A stretch of 64,000 nt of DNA from Halomonas sp. A40-4 (GTDB lineage Bacteria; Pseudomonadota; Gammaproteobacteria; Pseudomonadales; Halomonadaceae). Position numbers and translations under genes: made by a program. Shown piece after piece: positions 30,195 to 39,166 of this stretch (the first letter of the stretch is position 1; the number at the start of each line of letters is the position of its first letter). Where the stretch lies: NCBI RefSeq assembly GCF_015767635.1, contig NZ_CP065230.1, positions 2,108,001 through 2,172,000 on the forward strand, written 5' to 3'. The notes under the pieces are model-generated. The model worked only from the letters and a program-made list of their open reading frames with translations. It was not told where the DNA came from and ran no database searches.

Positions 30195-31370
30195 ATGCAT
30201 AACAAAGAGCAAAACACGAAGTCAGAATCTTTAATCTCCACGTCAACAGAGCTACCTTCCTCTATCACCAAGGGATCCTCAACGCGACGTAATTTCCTTA
30301 AAACCGCAGCAGTCGGTTCCGCCGCTGCCGTCGCCGCCCCCTGGATCGGCAATGTTCAGGCCCAGGAAGGCATTCGCATCCGCATGCAGTCTTCCTGGCA
30401 GCCTGGCACGACGGGCTACAGAATCTTTGAGGAGTGGGCTGCCGGCGTCGCCGAAGCAACGGGAGGCGAGGTGCGCATTGAGCCCTTCCCTGCCGGCGCC
30501 GTGGCGGGAGCCTTTGAGGTTGCCGATGCGGTACGTAACGGCGTGCTTGACGGCCAGAACTGGTTCACCGTTTATTGGCCAGGCAAAATGCCAGCCGGTG
30601 TATTCCTGACTGCCTATCCGATGGGGCTTTCCGTCCCTCACCAGTGGGATATGATGTTCGGAGCCTATGGCGGTTTCGGCATTGCCAAGGACCTTTATCG
30701 CAAGCAGGGCCAGGAACTGCTGGGCTATGTTCATCATGACCTTAACCTGATCCACTCCAAGATTCCGCTACGCAGCTTCGATGACTTCAAAGGCGTTAAG
30801 ATCCGCATGCCAGGCGGCATCGTGGCTGAAACCTTCGCCTCTATTGGTGCACAGACGACTCTGCTCCCGGGCTCCGAGGTATATCCGGCACTTGAGAAAG
30901 GAACTATTGATGCGGCCGATTACACCGGCGCCGCGGTCAACTACGAGTTAGGCTTCTGGCAGGTAGCTGACTACATCATCATGGGGCCGCCCTCCACGCC
31001 CTGCCTGCATCAAGCTGTTGACTTAATGGATATTTCTGTCAACCGTCGAGTCTTTGAGCGCATGTCGCCACAAACTCAGGATCTGATGCATGATCTGGTG
31101 GCTGCCTATTCCCGCGAGCATTATGCGGCAATCCAGAAGGCCAATGCTGAAGCATGGCCCAAATATCGCGAAAAAGGCGTGGAAATCATCCACCTCACCG
31201 AAAACGATGCCAGCCGTTTCCGCGATGCCGCCATCCCGCTGTGGTTCAAGTGGGCCAACAAGGATCCAGATGCGGCTCGGCTGTTTAGAGCGCACCTCAA
31301 CACCATGATGGATCCTGCAGTGGGACTGGTCACTGACGAAGACATTCAGGGCTACGAACTTAACGCCTGA
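30195..31370 (+). CDS. TRAP transporter substrate-binding protein (DctP/TakP type), Tat-exported
   Basis: 391 residues starting at the ATG with GGAGCTTCCAAC ahead; upstream in-frame codons lack a ribosome site. A twin-arginine signal STRRNFLK starts about residue 30, after an unusually long polar leader, with cleavage near NVQAQE. The mature part has the DctP fold with the TakP-like segments YWPGKMPA and VKIRMPGGI. It captures an organic acid in the periplasm for the fused permease downstream. The Tat signal implies folding before export, as for other TakP-like proteins. Confidence 0.87.
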   Translation: MHNKEQNTKSESLISTSTELPSSITKGSSTRRNFLKTAAVGSAAAVAAPWIGNVQAQEGIRIRMQSSWQPGTTGYRIFEEWAAGVAEATGGEVRIEPFPAGAVAGAFEVADAVRNGVLDGQNWFTVYWPGKMPAGVFLTAYPMGLSVPHQWDMMFGAYGGFGIAKDLYRKQGQELLGYVHHDLNLIHSKIPLRSFDDFKGVKIRMPGGIVAETFASIGAQTTLLPGSEVYPALEKGTIDAADYTGAAVNYELGFWQVADYIIMGPPSTPCLHQAVDLMDISVNRRVFERMSPQTQDLMHDLVAAYSREHYAAIQKANAEAWPKYREKGVEIIHLTENDASRFRDAAIPLWFKWANKDPDAARLFRAHLNTMMDPAVGLVTDEDIQGYELNA

Positions 31371-31401
31371 TGCTCAACGCCTGACTTATTTGCTCGACAA
31401 C

Positions 31402-31434
31402 ATCGGATGTTGCGATGAAATCGCAACATCCGAT
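31402..31434. terminator. Perfect 15-bp hairpin between TRAP binding-protein and permease genes
   Basis: ATCGGATGTTGCGAT (31402-31416) pairs with ATCGCAACATCCGAT (31420-31434) around GAA, followed by only TTT-G. It probably attenuates transcription or protects the upstream mRNA so that binding protein exceeds permease. Confidence 0.65.
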
Positions 31435-31522
31435 TTGACTGGAGCAACCCTTTTTCCGCATCCCGTCGGCTTGATGATCCGGTTCCATCGCCAGGAGGTG
31501 ATGGTGTCACGGAGGAGTGTCC

Positions 31523-33721
31523 ATGAATCTTGATATCGAATTCGTTCTTCCGCACTGGCTATACTGGTCAGTGCTGTTGCTTTTGCCACTGGTGGTCATG
31601 TTTTTCGTCGACCGTAGCTTCCGTCGAGGTGCCACGGTCAGCGGCGGCGACACCGCCGAGATACCTGCAGGTGAGGCCACCAACGTCGCCTATCAACCGC
31701 CAGGCAACGTATTTACGACCATTGTCGACCGTCTTTCCGGCTTTTCCGGCCGTTATGTGGCCTATTGGGCGCTGATTGCTCCTTTCATCTTCGCCTACGA
31801 AGTCCTCGTACGCTATGCCTTCAACTCCCCGACTAACTGGGCCCATGAGTCGATGACGTTGATGTTCGGCATGCAGTACCTGATTGCCGGTGCTTATGCG
31901 CTTCGCGAAGGTGGACATGTTCGCGTCGATATCCTGTACAGTCGGGCAAGGCCCCTCAACCGAGCGGCACTGGATATTGTCACCTCGATATTCTTCTTCA
32001 TCTTCACCCTCGCTTTACTAACGACCGGCTGGACGTTCTTCTCCCAGTCGGTGAGCGACGCGTACTTCTTTGGGTCCAGCTATTCCAATGAGACCTCTTT
32101 CACCGAATGGGCCATCCAGTTCTATCCGGTGAAATTCATGCTCTTCTTTGGCGCACTGCTGCTGTTGCTACAGGGGTTCGGCCAACTGATTCGGGACATT
32201 CAGGCGTATCGGTACCACTGGCGCTTACATGAGGGTAGCCGAACCTTCGCACGCGTGATGGTGGTTATCGCCGCCATTCTGGCAGCTTGGCTGTTGTTCG
32301 AGATGGTCAATATCGCCGTCACCGACTACGAGAGTCTGGCAGGTAGCATTTCAGGTAGCCTAAGCTCATTCGGCATCGGGGCCCTGACATTGGTCATGTT
32401 CGGTTCGCTGATGGTGGTGCTGGTCGCAGGCCTGCCATTGGCCTTCGTCACCGGTGGCCTAGGGGTGGTATTCCTGTATACGGTTGGCGATCAGGCGATG
32501 CTCAACCTGATGCCATCGCGCATTTTCCCGATGATGACCAACTATCAGCTTTCAGCCATTCCGCTGTTCATCTTCATGGCGTCAGTCCTTGAGAAAGCCG
32601 GGATCATCGAAGAGCTGTTCGACGTCGTCTACAAGTGGATGGGCGGCCTCAAGGCAGGTTTGGCCATTGCCACGATTATTGCCTCAACGCTTCTGGCAGC
32701 GATGGTCGGCGTGATTGGGGCGGCAGTGGTCACCATGGGTCTGATTGCCCTCCCAGCGATGCTCAAGCGCAATTACGATCCGGAAATTGCCATCGGGTCG
32801 ATCATGGCCGGCGGCACCCTGGGCATCCTTATCCCGCCCTCGATCCTGGCGATCATCTACGGCGTTATCGCCCAGCAGTCAGTGGGTGAGCTCTACCTCG
32901 GCTCGCTGATTCCAGGCTTGCTGCTCGCCTTCATGTATGGCTTCTACTGCTGGATGCGAGGAACGCTGAACGTCAAGATGGCCCCGCCAATGCCGGTTGA
33001 AGACCGTGTTGATACAAAAGAGAAGCTCCGCCTGTTGCGCAACATGCTGGCGCCCATCGTGCTGGTGATACTGGTACTCGGCATCATCTTTACTGGCATC
33101 GCAACGCCCGTGGAGGCAGCGGGTATCGGTACCTTCGGTGCCCTGGTGGTCGCGGCCATGCACAAGCGCCTGACCTGGCCCAACCTGCACGCCGCCTGCA
33201 TGACCACGCTGGTCGCCTCTGCCATGGTGATGTGGATCATCTTCGGCGCCAGCATCTTCGTCGGCTTCTACATCCTGCAGGGCGGACAGACGTTCGTGCA
33301 GGAGCTGATCTCCGGCGCGGGACTGGGTCCCTATGCGGTGCTGATGGTGATGATGGTACTGCTGGTAGCCCTGGGCATGTTCCTCGACTGGGTCGGCATC
33401 CTGCTGCTGGCGGTGCCGATCTTCGTGCCGTTGATCAAGGGAATGACCTTCGATGGCGTGTTTGGCCTACCCGGTGTCGACGCCGCGGATGTTTCGCTTT
33501 GGTTCGGCGTCATCTATCTGGTCAACATGCAGATGTCGTTCCTCAGTCCGCCGTTCGGCTATGCGCTCTTCTATATCAAGGGGGTCTGCCCACCTCATAT
33601 CACCATGGCGCAGATATTCCGCTCGTCCTTCCCATTCCTGGGCATTCAGGCGCTGGGACTACTGCTGGTCATTCTCTTCCCGGCACTGGTCACCTGGCTC
33701 CCCAACCTGGCCTACGGCTAA
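31523..33721 (+). CDS. TRAP transporter fused permease (DctQ-DctM)
   Basis: 732 residues. The ATG at 31523 follows GGAGGAGTG; a GTG two codons earlier is less likely. The first helix and linker (1-75) lead to a small DctQ domain (about 80-245, with NWAHESMTLMFGMQYLIAGAYALR), then the large DctM domain (about 285-730; GLPLAFVTGGLG, GGTLGILIPPSILAIIYG). Fusion of Q and M in one chain is known for several TRAP systems. It imports the ligand of the upstream binding protein using the Na+ gradient. A clear terminator follows. Confidence 0.9.
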   Translation: MNLDIEFVLPHWLYWSVLLLLPLVVMFFVDRSFRRGATVSGGDTAEIPAGEATNVAYQPPGNVFTTIVDRLSGFSGRYVAYWALIAPFIFAYEVLVRYAFNSPTNWAHESMTLMFGMQYLIAGAYALREGGHVRVDILYSRARPLNRAALDIVTSIFFFIFTLALLTTGWTFFSQSVSDAYFFGSSYSNETSFTEWAIQFYPVKFMLFFGALLLLLQGFGQLIRDIQAYRYHWRLHEGSRTFARVMVVIAAILAAWLLFEMVNIAVTDYESLAGSISGSLSSFGIGALTLVMFGSLMVVLVAGLPLAFVTGGLGVVFLYTVGDQAMLNLMPSRIFPMMTNYQLSAIPLFIFMASVLEKAGIIEELFDVVYKWMGGLKAGLAIATIIASTLLAAMVGVIGAAVVTMGLIALPAMLKRNYDPEIAIGSIMAGGTLGILIPPSILAIIYGVIAQQSVGELYLGSLIPGLLLAFMYGFYCWMRGTLNVKMAPPMPVEDRVDTKEKLRLLRNMLAPIVLVILVLGIIFTGIATPVEAAGIGTFGALVVAAMHKRLTWPNLHAACMTTLVASAMVMWIIFGASIFVGFYILQGGQTFVQELISGAGLGPYAVLMVMMVLLVALGMFLDWVGILLLAVPIFVPLIKGMTFDGVFGLPGVDAADVSLWFGVIYLVNMQMSFLSPPFGYALFYIKGVCPPHITMAQIFRSSFPFLGIQALGLLLVILFPALVTWLPNLAYG

Positions 33722-33746
33722 CCGCGCTTGACCGTTCGCCCTTCTG

Positions 33747-33773
33747 CCGCCCTCGCTCAGCGAGGGCGGTTTT
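33747..33773 (+). terminator. Terminator after the TRAP operon
   Basis: CCGCCCTCG (33747-33755) pairs with CGAGGGCGG (33761-33769), followed by TTTT. The convergent quinone oxidoreductase ends 19 bp beyond. Confidence 0.8.
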
Positions 33774-33791
33774 CGTTCCGGGGAGGCAACC

Positions 33792-34784
33792 TCAGGGCAG
33801 CAGCACCGTGGAGCCGGTGGTCTTGCGGCTTTGCAGCGCGTCCTGGGCGAGGCCCACATCTTTAAGCGGGTAGCGGTTGGCCACATCAATTTTGATCTTG
33901 CCGCTTTCCAACATGGCAAAGAAATCCTCGCACATCATCTCGAAGCGCTCACGGGTATCCGCGTAGCCGTTCAAGCTCGGGCGTGTTACGAATAGCGAAC
34001 CTTTCTGGTTGAGAATACCGATGTTCACACCGTCGATGGGGCCTGATGCGTTGCCAAAGCTGACCATCAAGGCGCGCGGCTTGAGGCAGTTCAGCGACAT
34101 TTCCCAGGTATCCTTGCCGACCGAGTCGTAGACCACGTCGCACATCTCGCCGTTGGTGAGTTCGCGCACACGGTCGACCACGTCTTCCTGGGTGTAGTTG
34201 ATGGTCGCCCAGGCACCGTTGGCCATGGCAAGGTCGGCTTTCTCCTGTGAGCTGACGGTCCCGATCAGCTTGACGCCCAGCGCCTTGGCCCACTGGCAGG
34301 CGATCGAACCAACGCCACCGGCGGCGGCATGAAATAAAATCGTTTCGCCGCCCTTGAGTTCATAGGTCTGGCGCAGCAGGTACTGCACCGTCAGCCCTTT
34401 GAGCATGCTGGCCGCGGCGGTTTCAAAATTAATGAAGTCCGGCAGCTTGACGACTTTGGAAGCCGGTAGCGTATGCAACTCGGCGTAGGCGCCGAGTGGC
34501 CCCTGGGCATACGCGACCCGATCGCCCTCTTTCAGATGGGTAACACCTTCACCCACCGCATCCACAATACCGGCACCTTCGGTACCCAGGCCCGAAGGCA
34601 AAGAAGGCGCCGGGTAAAGCCCGGTACGGAAGTAAATATCAATAAAGTTGAGGCCAACCGCCTCGTTGGCAACACGGACTTCGCCAGCGGCAGGTGCCGC
34701 CGGTGTCACATCCACCAGTTCGAGCACCTCTGAACCGCCGGTGCGAGCAAATTGAATTCGTTGAGACACATGTTCTTGGGACAC
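33792..34784 (-). CDS. NADPH:quinone oxidoreductase (zeta-crystallin/QorA family)
   Basis: 330 residues; the GTG start has AAGGAG six bases upstream. It is an MDR-superfamily protein without structural zinc. The N-terminal GroES-like domain contains GLNFIDIYFRTGLYP. The Rossmann domain has AAAGGVGSIACQWAKALG (about 150-167). It reduces quinones or reactive carbonyls with NADPH in the cytoplasm. It is monocistronic, convergent with the TRAP operon and divergent from the GDPD gene. Confidence 0.88.
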   Translation of the reverse strand: MSQEHVSQRIQFARTGGSEVLELVDVTPAAPAAGEVRVANEAVGLNFIDIYFRTGLYPAPSLPSGLGTEGAGIVDAVGEGVTHLKEGDRVAYAQGPLGAYAELHTLPASKVVKLPDFINFETAAASMLKGLTVQYLLRQTYELKGGETILFHAAAGGVGSIACQWAKALGVKLIGTVSSQEKADLAMANGAWATINYTQEDVVDRVRELTNGEMCDVVYDSVGKDTWEMSLNCLKPRALMVSFGNASGPIDGVNIGILNQKGSLFVTRPSLNGYADTRERFEMMCEDFFAMLESGKIKIDVANRYPLKDVGLAQDALQSRKTTGSTVLLP

Positions 34785-34910
34785 AGGGAACTCCTTTTTA
34801 TTGGGTAGTGGTCAAGCTAACGCTATCGGCCCGGCAGCGCAACGCGGTTGTCATACCCCCCATGCTAGACTGGGATTTGTTGATCGCCGACGGCTAACGG
34901 AACATTGCTA

Positions 34911-35684
34911 ATGCACCCTGCTATTTCACTGCCCACGTTAATTGCCCACCGCGGCTACTCTGCCGCCGCCCCGGAAAACACCCTCGCGGCCGTCCGCGCC
35001 GCCCATCAGGCCGGGGTTGACTGGGTTGAGCTCGACGTTCAGTTGCTGAGGGACGGCACGCCCGTGATCTGGCACGATGCCGACGTCGCGCGCTGTTCAG
35101 ACGGCCGCGGCAGGCTGCGCCGCATGACCTGGCCCCAGGCACAGACCCTCGATGTCGGCCGCTGGTTTGGCAAGGCTTTCGAAAGGGAAAGGATGGCAAG
35201 CCTTGAGGCCATGCTGGCACTGCTCAACAAGCTGGGGATGGGCGTCAATCTGGAACTCAAGGTCAATCGCGGCCACGACCCCATCGCGCTGGTCGACCGC
35301 GTTCTGCCAGCCGTGCTCGAGGCCTTGCCCGCCGAGCGGCTTGTACTGTCGTCTTTTGATCAAACGGCGCTACGCCACAGCCGCTCCTTTGCAACGGCCG
35401 ACAAGCTGGCGCTCGGCTTGCTGGTCAACCGCCTGCCCAAGGATTGGCGGACACTGTGCGCCGAGATCGAGGCGTTCAGCCTTCATGTCCACTGGGGCCG
35501 CCTGAAGCCCGCACAGGCGGACGCCATTGTGCAGGCGGGCTATGTGCTGCTCTGCTATACCCCCAACGATCCCCACGCCTTCCACCCGCTCTGGGCCTGG
35601 GGGCCTGCCAGCGCGATCACCGATGAACCCGAGGCCTTCCAGCGTTATTTATCGGCCTCGGCCAGCGCCGCACACGGCAGATAA
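34911..35684 (+). CDS. Glycerophosphodiester phosphodiesterase (UgpQ-like)
   Basis: 257 residues from ATG 34911 (GGA upstream); a TTG two codons earlier is possible. The GDPD catalytic residues are present: IAHRGYS, WVELDV and IWHDADV, followed by NLELKV. No signal peptide, so it is cytoplasmic and UgpQ-like rather than periplasmic. It hydrolyses glycerophosphodiesters to glycerol-3-phosphate and an alcohol such as choline, which would feed both the glp and bet pathways in this window. Its last 40 bp overlap the convergent Xre-cupin gene. Confidence 0.88.
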   Translation: MHPAISLPTLIAHRGYSAAAPENTLAAVRAAHQAGVDWVELDVQLLRDGTPVIWHDADVARCSDGRGRLRRMTWPQAQTLDVGRWFGKAFERERMASLEAMLALLNKLGMGVNLELKVNRGHDPIALVDRVLPAVLEALPAERLVLSSFDQTALRHSRSFATADKLALGLLVNRLPKDWRTLCAEIEAFSLHVHWGRLKPAQADAIVQAGYVLLCYTPNDPHAFHPLWAWGPASAITDEPEAFQRYLSASASAAHGR

Positions 35685-36229
35685 TGGATGACGTCGTGAA
35701 AGCGTAGCGGTGTATCGCCGTCATTACGCATGACATGCGGCCGGTCAGCGGCGAAACGAACGCCCTGGCCCGCCGTCACCGTTTGCCAGGCGTCGTCGAT
35801 GCGCAGCGCCATGGTGCCCTCGATCACCACGATATGCTCCACCACGCCGGGCGCGTGGGGTGCCGATTCGCTGGCGCAATTCGGCGCCAGCTCGATCGCC
35901 AGCATTTCAAACCCGAGTAGCGGGTCGTAGGCAAACAGCACCTGCGCCTGCATCCCGGCGCTATCCTGCCAGGTGGGCGGATGCGGCGGCCTGGCCTCCA
36001 CCTCTGCCCCCGCATCAAACAGGCTGGAAAACGATACGCGAAAGCCGCTGGCCATCCGCCACAGCGTGGCAATGGTCGGACTCGACTCGCCCCGCTCGAT
36101 CTGGCCCAGCATGGCTTTACTGACGCCGGTGGCCTCCGCCGTACGGGTCAGGCTCCAGCCACGCTCACGGCGCAGTTGCTTCACGGTCGCGGCGATATGC
36201 GCCGCCAGAGTGTGAGGCTCAGCAGTCAT
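35645..36229 (-). CDS. Xre-family transcriptional regulator with C-terminal cupin
   Basis: 194 residues from the ATG after AAGGAGCGTTTT. The helix-turn-helix is at about 12-65 (LTRTAEATGVSKAMLGQIERG). The cupin sensor is at about 110-180 (VVEHIVVIEGTMALRID). The pairing resembles E. coli SutR/YdcN, which sits beside the BenE-like ydcO gene; here a BenE gene is two genes away on the other strand. Its targets are inferred to be the divergent amidase and benE. It overlaps the GDPD gene tail to tail by 40 bp. Confidence 0.85.
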   Translation of the reverse strand: MTAEPHTLAAHIAATVKQLRRERGWSLTRTAEATGVSKAMLGQIERGESSPTIATLWRMASGFRVSFSSLFDAGAEVEARPPHPPTWQDSAGMQAQVLFAYDPLLGFEMLAIELAPNCASESAPHAPGVVEHIVVIEGTMALRIDDAWQTVTAGQGVRFAADRPHVMRNDGDTPLRFHDVIHYLPCAALAEADK

Positions 36230-36397
36230 AAAACGCTCCTTAGGTACGTGGCGTTTTTTGCCCACCACTTATCACAGGACATGTACCAGCCACTGACGTT
36301 GATGTTAAGTAATACGCGGAGGCCGGTTAGACGCTGACCGCCCCGTCCACTAGGCTCTATTTAGCCCTTTTGAGCCATGACCAACAAGGACAGTGAC

Positions 36398-37813
36398 ATG
36401 AGTGATACAGACCTCGGCGCCATGGATGCGCAAACCCTCAGGCAGCTCTTCGAAACACGCCAGGCGTCTCCACTGGAGGCGACGCGTGCAGCGTTGGCAC
36501 GCATTGACCAATTCAACTGTGCCGTCAACGCCTACATCCATGTGGATGCTGAGGGCGCCGAGCAAGCCGCGAAAGCGTCGGCCCGGCGCTGGGGCCAGGG
36601 CAAACCACTTAGCCCGATTGATGGCATTCCGGTATCGATGAAGGATTTGACCGAGGTGGCCGGTATGCCCTGTCGCGCGGGTTCGTTGACCAGCGGCGAC
36701 GGGCTCTGCGATACCGATGCACCCCCGGCGCGCATGCTGCGTGAGGCCGGGGCAATTTTTCTCGGCAAAACCAATACGCCCGAATTTGGCTGGAAAGCCG
36801 TTACCGATAACCGCGTGTTTGGCGCCACTAATAACCCCTGGGACACGCGCCTCACCCCCGGTGGGTCGTCGGGCGGTGCCGCCGCGGCCGCCGCTCTCAA
36901 CATGGGCGTGCTGCACCAGGGCGGTGACTCGGGCGGGTCTATACGTATTCCCGCTGCCTTCACCGGCGTTTTCGGCTTCAAGCCCACCTTCGGCTGGACG
37001 CCCCAGTGGCCGCCTGCCAAGGAACCGACCCTTTCGCATCTCGGGCCGTTGACGCGTTCGGTGCGCGATGCGGTGAGCATGCTCGATGTGATGGGCCGCT
37101 ACGACTACCGCGACCCCTACGCCACCCGAGGGCAGCCTGACTGCTGGGGTGCCGACCTCGACAAGGGCCTTACGGGATTACGCATTGGCTATTCGGCCGA
37201 TCTGGGCTACGCCGACGTTGACCCGCAAGTTGCCAGCCGGGTAAAAGAGGCCGCTCAGAAAATGGAAGCGCTGGGGGCGGAGATCGTCGAGGTGGACCCC
37301 GGGTTCTCCTCGCCGCTGGATACCTTTCGCAAGATCTGGTTTACCGCCTCCCTGGATCAATGGCGGCAGATGACTCCATCCCAGCGCGAGCAGTTGGACC
37401 CCGGCATGGTGGCCAACGCCCGCGAGGCCGAGGCGTGGAACGCCCTCGACCTCTTCCGTGCGCTGTCGGATCGTGCCCTGCTGACCCGAGAGCTCGAGCA
37501 CTTCAACCAGCACTATCACCTCATCATGACCCCGGCCGTGGCCGTCCTGCCGTTCGAAGTCAATCAGGAGGTGCCGCCGGGCAGCGGGATGGGCGACTGG
37601 GAAGAGTGGGCGCCTTTTTCCTACCCGTTCAACCTCAGCCAGCAGCCCGCTGCCTCGGTGCCCTGCGGGTTTACCGACAACGGGCTGCCGGTGGGTTTCC
37701 AACTGGCGGGCGGCAAGTTCGACGACGTGCGGGTACTGCGCGCCTGCCATGCCTTCATGGAAGCGCACCCGCCGCGCTTTCCCACCGTGCCCAATCCCTC
37801 ACAGTTCGCATGA
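36398..37813 (+). CDS. Amidase (amidase signature family)
   Basis: 471 residues from the ATG behind AAGGACAGTGAC; an in-frame ATG 7 codons upstream has no ribosome site. The Ser-cisSer-Lys triad is present: Lys82 (VSMKDL), the cis-Ser within GGSSGG (about 157-158) and nucleophile Ser181 (GDSGGSIRIPA). It hydrolyses a carboxamide to acid plus ammonia; the substrate is unknown. It is not GatA, since no gatB/gatC partners are near. It diverges from the Xre-cupin regulator and precedes benE. Confidence 0.87.
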   Translation: MSDTDLGAMDAQTLRQLFETRQASPLEATRAALARIDQFNCAVNAYIHVDAEGAEQAAKASARRWGQGKPLSPIDGIPVSMKDLTEVAGMPCRAGSLTSGDGLCDTDAPPARMLREAGAIFLGKTNTPEFGWKAVTDNRVFGATNNPWDTRLTPGGSSGGAAAAAALNMGVLHQGGDSGGSIRIPAAFTGVFGFKPTFGWTPQWPPAKEPTLSHLGPLTRSVRDAVSMLDVMGRYDYRDPYATRGQPDCWGADLDKGLTGLRIGYSADLGYADVDPQVASRVKEAAQKMEALGAEIVEVDPGFSSPLDTFRKIWFTASLDQWRQMTPSQREQLDPGMVANAREAEAWNALDLFRALSDRALLTRELEHFNQHYHLIMTPAVAVLPFEVNQEVPPGSGMGDWEEWAPFSYPFNLSQQPAASVPCGFTDNGLPVGFQLAGGKFDDVRVLRACHAFMEAHPPRFPTVPNPSQFA

Positions 37814-37837
37814 AAAGGCGCAGTACTCACCACCGTT

Positions 37838-37882
37838 GTGCGTTATAGCGCACGATGATAGGCTGATTTGTCCGTTATAACG
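37838..37882. promoter_or_regulatory. Paired CGTTATA(A/G)CG dyads upstream of benE
   Basis: GTGCGTTATAGCGCAC (37838-37853) and CGTTATAACG (37873-37882, perfect palindrome) carry the same core 32 bp apart, about three helical turns. They lie between the amidase and benE and may be regulator binding sites. Confidence 0.45.
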
Positions 37883-37913
37883 CTCGGCCTCATTGACGAG
37901 GCTGAGCGTTTTT
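37881..37913 (+). terminator. Hairpin with T5 in front of benE
   Basis: CGCTCgGCCTC (37881-37891) pairs with GAGGCtGAGCG (37898-37908) across one internal mismatch, then TTTTT. It ends the amidase transcript or attenuates benE, whose start is 31 bp further on. Confidence 0.7.
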
Positions 37914-37943
37914 CCAGACGCCAGCCGCGAACGAGTCACTGCC

Positions 37944-39131
37944 ATGCCGACGCCTTCTTCCGATACCCCATGTCTCAAGCGCGATATCTCGCTCTCCAAC
38001 GTGACGGCGGGTATTGTCGCGGTACTTATTGGCTACACAAGTTCAGCGGCGATCATCTTTCAGGCGGCCTCAGCCGCCGGCGCCTCTAGCGCCCAGACCA
38101 GTTCCTGGCTGTGGGCGCTGGGCATTGGCGTCGGGCTGACGTCGCTGGGGCTATCGTGGCGTTACCGCATGCCGCTGGTGACCGCCTGGTCGACGCCCGG
38201 GGCAGCGTTTCTGGCGACCAACCTGCCAGGCGTGCCGCTGGGGGAGGCGATTGGCGCCTTCATCGTATCGGCGGGGTTGATCACCCTGTGTGGCCTCACC
38301 GGTGTGTTCGAACGGCTGATGCGGCATATCCCGAGCAGCCTGGCCTCGGCCATGCTGGCGGGCATCCTGCTCAATTTCGGCCTGGAGATTTTTACCCGGC
38401 TCGAGCAGCACTGGCTCATGCCCCTGGCGCTGCTGGCCGCGTGGGGCATCGGGCGGCGCTTCTGGCCGACGCTTGCCGTACCCGGCGTGGTGTTGACCGG
38501 CATTATCTGGGCCATTCTGCAGGGTCAGCTGGCGATTGAGGGCCTGCCGCTGTCGCCTACCCTGCCAGTACTCATGACGCCTGAGTTTTCTCTGGCGACG
38601 CTGATCAGCGTGGCAATTCCGCTGTTTATCATCACCATGGCCACCCAGAACGTTCCAGGCATGGCCGTGCTGAACGCCGCCGGCTATACGCCAAACAGCT
38701 CGCCGCTGTTGGTAGCGACCGGCGGCGCTACCCTGGCCCTGGCGCCCTTCGGCGGTTACGCACTCAACATGGCCGCCATCAGCGCCGCCGTGTGTACCGG
38801 CCCGGATGCCCACCCGGATCCCAGGCGCCGCTACCCGGCCGGCATCGTCGCCGGGCTGTTGTATCTGCTGCTGGGGGTCTTTGCGGCCACCGTCACGGCG
38901 CTGTTTGCCGCGCTACCCGGGGCCATGGTGGCGGTCGTGGCGGGCATTGCCCTGCTGGGAACGTTGAGCAGCGGGCTGGCCGATGCGTTCTCGAAGCCCG
39001 ACGAACGCGACGCCGCGCTGGTGACGTTTCTGTTCGCCGGGTCGGGCATTACCCTGCTGGGCATCGGCGGCGCCTTCTGGGGACTGATCGCCGGGATGGT
39101 CACCCGCCATCTCATCGCCAGACGACGCTGA
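37944..39131 (+). CDS. Benzoate/H+ symporter family permease (BenE/YdcO)
   Basis: 395 residues from ATG 37944; a longer frame from 37893 would begin inside the terminator hairpin. About 12 hydrophobic helices with the BenE-family segments GIVAVLIGYTSSAAIIFQAA, TAWSTPGAAFLAT and QNVPGMAVL. Characterised members import benzoate, but YdcO-type relatives beside Xre-cupin regulators are not proven benzoate carriers, so the substrate is left open. No benzoate catabolic genes are in the window. Confidence 0.85.
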   Translation: MPTPSSDTPCLKRDISLSNVTAGIVAVLIGYTSSAAIIFQAASAAGASSAQTSSWLWALGIGVGLTSLGLSWRYRMPLVTAWSTPGAAFLATNLPGVPLGEAIGAFIVSAGLITLCGLTGVFERLMRHIPSSLASAMLAGILLNFGLEIFTRLEQHWLMPLALLAAWGIGRRFWPTLAVPGVVLTGIIWAILQGQLAIEGLPLSPTLPVLMTPEFSLATLISVAIPLFIITMATQNVPGMAVLNAAGYTPNSSPLLVATGGATLALAPFGGYALNMAAISAAVCTGPDAHPDPRRRYPAGIVAGLLYLLLGVFAATVTALFAALPGAMVAVVAGIALLGTLSSGLADAFSKPDERDAALVTFLFAGSGITLLGIGGAFWGLIAGMVTRHLIARRR

Positions 39132-39166
39132 TGCGTCTGGCGCCTGGTCTTTGCGGGCAGGCGTGA

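Noticed and set aside
37893-37943. Longer N-terminus for the BenE permease
   Set aside because: It would begin inside a terminator hairpin and adds residues unlike the family; the downstream ATG is preferred.
37944-39131. Benzoate degradation locus
   Set aside because: The permease is BenE-like, but no ring-cleavage or benzoate dioxygenase genes are in the window.
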